Shown one piece after another: positions 36,215-38,316 of a stretch of DNA of 38,316 bases; position 1 is the stretch's first letter, and each line of letters opens with the position of its first letter. The stretch comes from a virus. The DNA is taken from positions 1-38,316 of the IMG/VR virus record IMGVR_UViG_3300017764_000019; one strand, written 5' to 3'. The notes below the pieces were generated by a model. That model saw nothing but the letters and a program-made list of their open reading frames with translations, made no database searches and was not told where the DNA came from. The position numbers and the translations under genes are program-made.

Positions 36215-36493
36215 ATGATCAACACACCACCCAAGTTCAATCTCTTCCCCGAGCAAGTCAAAAAATCAAAGGTAGATATGACGATCCGCAAGCACACAAT
36301 CCGCGCATGTCTTCGTCAGTGTGCTGAGTCTTATCTTGACTGTGGGGATTACACTCCTGAACAGCTCCCATTCAACCCAGAATATGCAGGTGATTCCCCG
36401 ATCTTCCATGACATGGTTGCGGAGATTGAGGAGCAACTGCATGACTATATGTTGGAGCTTGCCCAAGACATGATCTCCGCTCACTCCAAATGA
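36215..36493 (+). CDS. Small acidic protein, paralogue B (92 aa)
   Basis: MINTPPKFNLFPEQVKKSKV, then MTIRKHTIRACLRQCAESYL, EQLPFNPEYAGDSPIFHDMV and AEIEEQLHDYMLELAQDMIS. It is the paralogue of the gene at 35842 with about 20 extra N-terminal residues. Homology starts at the internal ATG 36278, which has AAAGGT before it and a TCTTCCCCGAG tract further up, so that ATG may be a second start. The stop overlaps the next ATG (ATGA). The function is unknown. Confidence 0.65.
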   Translation: MINTPPKFNLFPEQVKKSKVDMTIRKHTIRACLRQCAESYLDCGDYTPEQLPFNPEYAGDSPIFHDMVAEIEEQLHDYMLELAQDMISAHSK

Positions 36494-36651
36494 TCTACAC
36501 CACTCTCCGCCTTGATTACGTCGAACTTATTGCCTTGAGTGACTCCATTCAAGCAGTCTTTCCAGAGAATTTAAGTGATCAGGAAAATGCAGTTCTTGAT
36601 CGCCTCAGCAAACGCATCAGTAAGGCACTGTATCGCCTGGAGGCTAAATGA
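36490..36651 (+). CDS. Small helical protein (53 aa)
   Basis: The frame encodes MIYTTLRLDYVELIALSDSI followed by QAVFPENLSDQENAVLDRLS and a helical basic end (KRISKALYRLEAK). ATGA overlaps link it to the genes on both sides (36490 and 36648), so it belongs to a three-gene coupled unit. It is too short for confident family assignment. Heptad-like spacing of Leu/Ile suggests helices. Confidence 0.6.
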   Translation: MIYTTLRLDYVELIALSDSIQAVFPENLSDQENAVLDRLSKRISKALYRLEAK

Positions 36652-36809
36652 CTATTTCTGTTAACTGGTTTATGGTTCCCTTCGGTCCTATGACTAAAAA
36701 AGATTGGGACTATAAAATGTGGGAAATTGAGACTATGTCCTACATGCCTGATTACATTACTGAGGAGGAGGATGACTTTATGAGTTATTCATCCATTGAT
36801 GTTATCTAG
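36648..36809 (+). CDS. Small acidic protein (53 aa)
   Basis: The frame encodes MTISVNWFMVPFGPMTKKDW, then DYKMWEIETMSYMPDYITEE and an acidic end. Met and aromatic residues are frequent (Trp 3, Met 7). It is coupled to the preceding gene by ATGA. The family is unknown. A strongly acidic small protein in an early array could be a host-protein inhibitor or DNA mimic, but nothing in the sequence shows this. Confidence 0.6.
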   Translation: MTISVNWFMVPFGPMTKKDWDYKMWEIETMSYMPDYITEEEDDFMSYSSIDVI

Positions 36810-36868
36810 TAATCATCAAGGACGCAGGATGGCGTGATGCCAACGTAGCTGCAATAAATCGGAGATAT

Positions 36869-36942
36869 ATGCAAGAAAAAAACATCTTCTCGCCAAGATT
36901 TCAACCTTGCAAGCGGAGCTTGACAAGTCAACTAATAACTGA
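36869..36942 (+). CDS. Possible micro-gene with -1 slippery A-AAA-AAC
   Basis: ATG 36869 follows GGAG (36861-36864). In zero frame it encodes a 32-residue peptide of no clear character, running into the terminator. A -1 shift at A-AAA-AAC (36877-36883) gives MQEKKHLLAKISTLQAELDK and a short end, stopping at 36940-36942, a good coiled-coil helix. The upstream sequence in the zero frame (KDAGWRDANVAAINRRY) also looks coding but has no start codon, so a decayed or frame-disrupted gene is equally possible. Confidence 0.3.
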
Positions 36943-36957
36943 AACTTCACAAAATTA

Positions 36958-36984
36958 CTCAGGGTAACATCCCTGGGTTTTTTT
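36958..36984 (+). terminator. Intrinsic terminator at end of the small-gene array
   Basis: CTCAGGG (36958-36964), loop TAACAT, CCCTGGG (36971-36977) and seven T (36978-36984). The stem is seven pairs including one T-G. It separates the array from the ParB/ABC genes. Confidence 0.85.
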
Positions 36985-37034
36985 GCGCTTTGCACCAGGT
37001 GGGTCATTATGTCCGCGCTGGACCTTTTTGCTCC

Positions 37035-37141
37035 AGTGGTGGCCTTGGTTCTTAGGCTCGAACATTGATTTTTTTCATAAAAAGGCTCAGGAGGTGCTAT
37101 GCTACCTGCGTGCAAATAACATGAAAAAAACAGGTATTCGG
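37035..37141 (+). repeat. Dispersed intergenic repeat, copy 2
   Basis: AGTGGTGGCCTTGGTT (37035-37050) is an exact match to 35426-35441. TTGATTTTTTTCAT, then AGGAGGTGCTATGCTACCTG and GAAAAAAACAGGTATTCGG (37065-37141) match the unit at 35348. The two blocks occur in the opposite order here, so they are separate mobile or recombining units rather than one long duplication. Confidence 0.6.
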
Positions 37142-37151
37142 CACTTGCACC

Positions 37152-37157
37152 TATAAT
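37152..37157 (+). promoter_or_regulatory. TATAAT -10 box before the ParB-like gene
   Basis: A perfect -10 hexamer 27 bases before ATG 37185. No -35 is recognisable 17 bases upstream (AACAGG), so activation or an alternative sigma would be needed. It is a fair candidate for the ParB/ABC/packaging transcript. Confidence 0.45.
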
Positions 37158-37184
37158 GATCGAGTTATTGCAGCAAAAACGCAA

Positions 37185-37763
37185 ATGAGCGGCACAGGTG
37201 ACACTGTTCAATCGCTTTCATCTCTCAAATCAGACCATAAAAACGCGAGAAAACGCACACTTCAGGGGAAAAACCTTATTCAAGAGTCGCTCAGTCGTTA
37301 CGGTGCAGCGCGATCTATTGTGATTGATGAATCCAATCGCGTACTAGCAGGGAACGGCACAATTGAGGCCGCAGCCGCGACAGGCATTGATCGAGTCCGC
37401 ATTATAGAGACCGATGGCGACGAAATTATTGCAGTACGTCGCACTGGACTAACGGAAGAGTCGAAAGTCGGTTTGGCTTTGGCCGATAACAGGACCTCTG
37501 AGCTGGCCGAGTGGGACAAAGAAATGCTGTCGACTTTATCATCTGAGCATAAAATCGACCCATGGTTTGATGATGATACTTTGCTCGCGCTTCTTGCAGA
37601 AGATGAGCCAGACTTTGATGACAGTGAAGTCGCCAATGATCAGCTAGATAAAATCGAAGCAGTTTTTCAGATCATTGTCAATTGTCGAAATGAAGAAGAA
37701 CAAACGGCGACTCTTGATTATTTGTTGGGTCAAGGGTTGGACTGCAAAGCTATGAATGCATAA
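37185..37763 (+). CDS. ParB/Srx-fold protein of the phage packaging-region type
   Basis: A 192-residue protein. YGAARSIVIDESNRVLAGNG with TIEAAAATGI is the ParB/sulfiredoxin-like core; GNG (56-58) matches its phosphate-binding turn. IAVRRTGLTEESKVGLALAD followed by NRTSELAEWD is the usual continuation. The C-terminus (AVFQIIVNCRNEEEQTATLD, then YLLGQGLDCKAM) is a small alpha-beta add-on that occurs in phage members of this family. In phages such genes lie beside terminase and an ABC ATPase, as here. Nucleotide-dependent or DNA-modification-related roles are proposed for relatives. No ParA partner is present. Confidence 0.85.
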   Translation: MSGTGDTVQSLSSLKSDHKNARKRTLQGKNLIQESLSRYGAARSIVIDESNRVLAGNGTIEAAAATGIDRVRIIETDGDEIIAVRRTGLTEESKVGLALADNRTSELAEWDKEMLSTLSSEHKIDPWFDDDTLLALLAEDEPDFDDSEVANDQLDKIEAVFQIIVNCRNEEEQTATLDYLLGQGLDCKAMNA

Positions 37764-37765
37764 TT

Positions 37766-38316
37766 ATGGCGCACCTTAAATTTTCAAAGTCCTCTGAGAT
37801 TAAAAGGACTGCAAGAGTCGCGCAATTAGAAGGTCTTTTCGACATCGCGCCATCACCAAGGTCGACTGTATCTTATGATATAGATCTGCCGATTGACACT
37901 TTTGACTGGAATATTGGTTTAATTGTCGGCCCGAGTGGTTGTGGCAAAACGAGCATTGCGAGTGAATTATTTGGCGAAAATTTTAATCGCCAGTTTACAT
38001 GGGAACACGACAAAACAATTGTGGATTGTTTTCCAAAAAATATGGCGATTAAAGATATTACGTCAACTTTGTCGTCAGTTGGTTTTAGCTCACCACCTAA
38101 TTGGTTGCGGCCCTATCATGTGCTGTCAAATGGCGAGCAATTTAGGGTCGATATTGCTAGAGGGTTGGCCGAGTCGCCAGACTTGCTAGTTGTTGACGAA
38201 TTTACGTCAGTTGTTGATCGCACTGTCGCGAAAATTGGTAGTGCGGCTATAGCAAAAGCAGTGAGGCGGCGCAAGCAAAAATTCGTAGGAGTCGCTTGTC
38301 ACTATGACATTCTTGA
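37766..38316 (+). CDS. Phage ABC-type ATPase (3' end outside window)
   Basis: Open from ATG 37766 to the window edge (183 residues visible). ABC motifs are complete: Walker A GPSGCGKT (55-62), signature LSNGE (120-124), Walker B LLVVDE (140-145), D-loop SVVD (148-151) and H-loop His179 in ACHYD. There are no membrane segments. I recall full-length relatives as soluble ABC ATPases with a C-terminal GNAT (Mom-like) acetyltransferase domain; that half would lie outside the window. It follows the ParB-like gene by 2 bases, pointing to a joint function, perhaps DNA modification. Confidence 0.85.
   Translation, partial: MAHLKFSKSSEIKRTARVAQLEGLFDIAPSPRSTVSYDIDLPIDTFDWNIGLIVGPSGCGKTSIASELFGENFNRQFTWEHDKTIVDCFPKNMAIKDITSTLSSVGFSSPPNWLRPYHVLSNGEQFRVDIARGLAESPDLLVVDEFTSVVDRTVAKIGSAAIAKAVRRRKQKFVGVACHYDIL

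Larger units (their letters stand above)
36810..37184 (+). other. 375-base gap before the ParB-like gene
   Basis: The gap holds a possible micro-gene at 36869, a terminator (36958-36984), a short repeat (37035-37050), copy 2 of a dispersed repeat (37065-37141) and a TATAAT (37152-37157). A weaker hairpin (GTCC/GGAC with CTTTTT, 37011-37027) is also present. No longer reading frame looks real. Confidence 0.6.

Noticed and set aside
1-38316. CRISPR arrays, tRNA genes, insertion sequences, integrase or attachment site
   Set aside because: No regularly spaced direct repeats, no cloverleaf-like sequence, no transposase or recombinase motifs were found by reading both strands.

Overview
This window is most of a genome of a long-tailed (lambda-like, siphovirus) double-stranded DNA phage that very probably infects a cyanobacterium. 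The phage part rests on an ordered head-neck-tail gene set (portal, Mu-F-like head protein, scaffold, coat, connectors, tail terminator, tube, frameshifted chaperone, tape measure, gpM, gpL, gpK, gpI, gpJ, fibres). The host inference rests on a cyanobacterial-style group 2 sigma factor, a DUF4278-like small protein (a family typical of cyanobacteria), an S74 tail fibre and several small or secreted proteins of kinds I associate with marine cyanophages, and a possible NblA-like protein. No integrase, repressor, terminase, DNA polymerase or obvious endolysin is visible. The window opens inside the portal gene and closes inside a ParB/ABC-ATPase module that usually sits next to terminase, so the missing piece is probably the packaging region of a circularly permuted genome.

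Layout. 1-6.1 kb (+): portal end, head morphogenesis, a run of tiny lysine-rich proteins, scaffold, coat, decoration protein, first connector. 6.1-9.7 kb (+): neck genes, two tandem tail terminator paralogues, two tandem tail tube paralogues, and a tail chaperone with a canonical -1 slippery site. 9.7-22.5 kb (+): tape measure, tail tip (gpM, gpL, a gpK split into two overlapping genes, gpI, gpJ) and two fibres, the second ending in a peptidase S74 chaperone domain. 22.5-26.6 kb: small cyanophage-type genes on both strands, with a DUF4278-like protein, a leftward holin-like/secreted-protein cassette, an HNH nuclease and the NblA-like protein. 26.6-29.8 kb (-): a tight leftward operon RusA - RecE-like exonuclease - Rad52-like annealing protein - SSB - sigma factor. 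29.8-31.6 kb (+): RepA-like AAA ATPase/helicase. 31.8-36.9 kb (+): an array of small accessory genes with dedicated promoters. 37.2-38.3 kb (+): ParB-like protein and a truncated ABC ATPase.

How it fits together. The leftward operon makes the recombination machinery and, last, a sigma factor that could redirect host RNA polymerase. The rightward small-gene array carries the most unusual signal: promoters whose predicted transcription start coincides with a short hairpin, followed by a 23-27 nt CU-rich leader without Shine-Dalgarno sequence that abuts the ATG. The hairpins differ in sequence but keep shape and spacing. A 67-bp promoter unit in this array is duplicated almost intact. The late genes are tightly packed with ATGA/TAATG overlaps, implying translational coupling.
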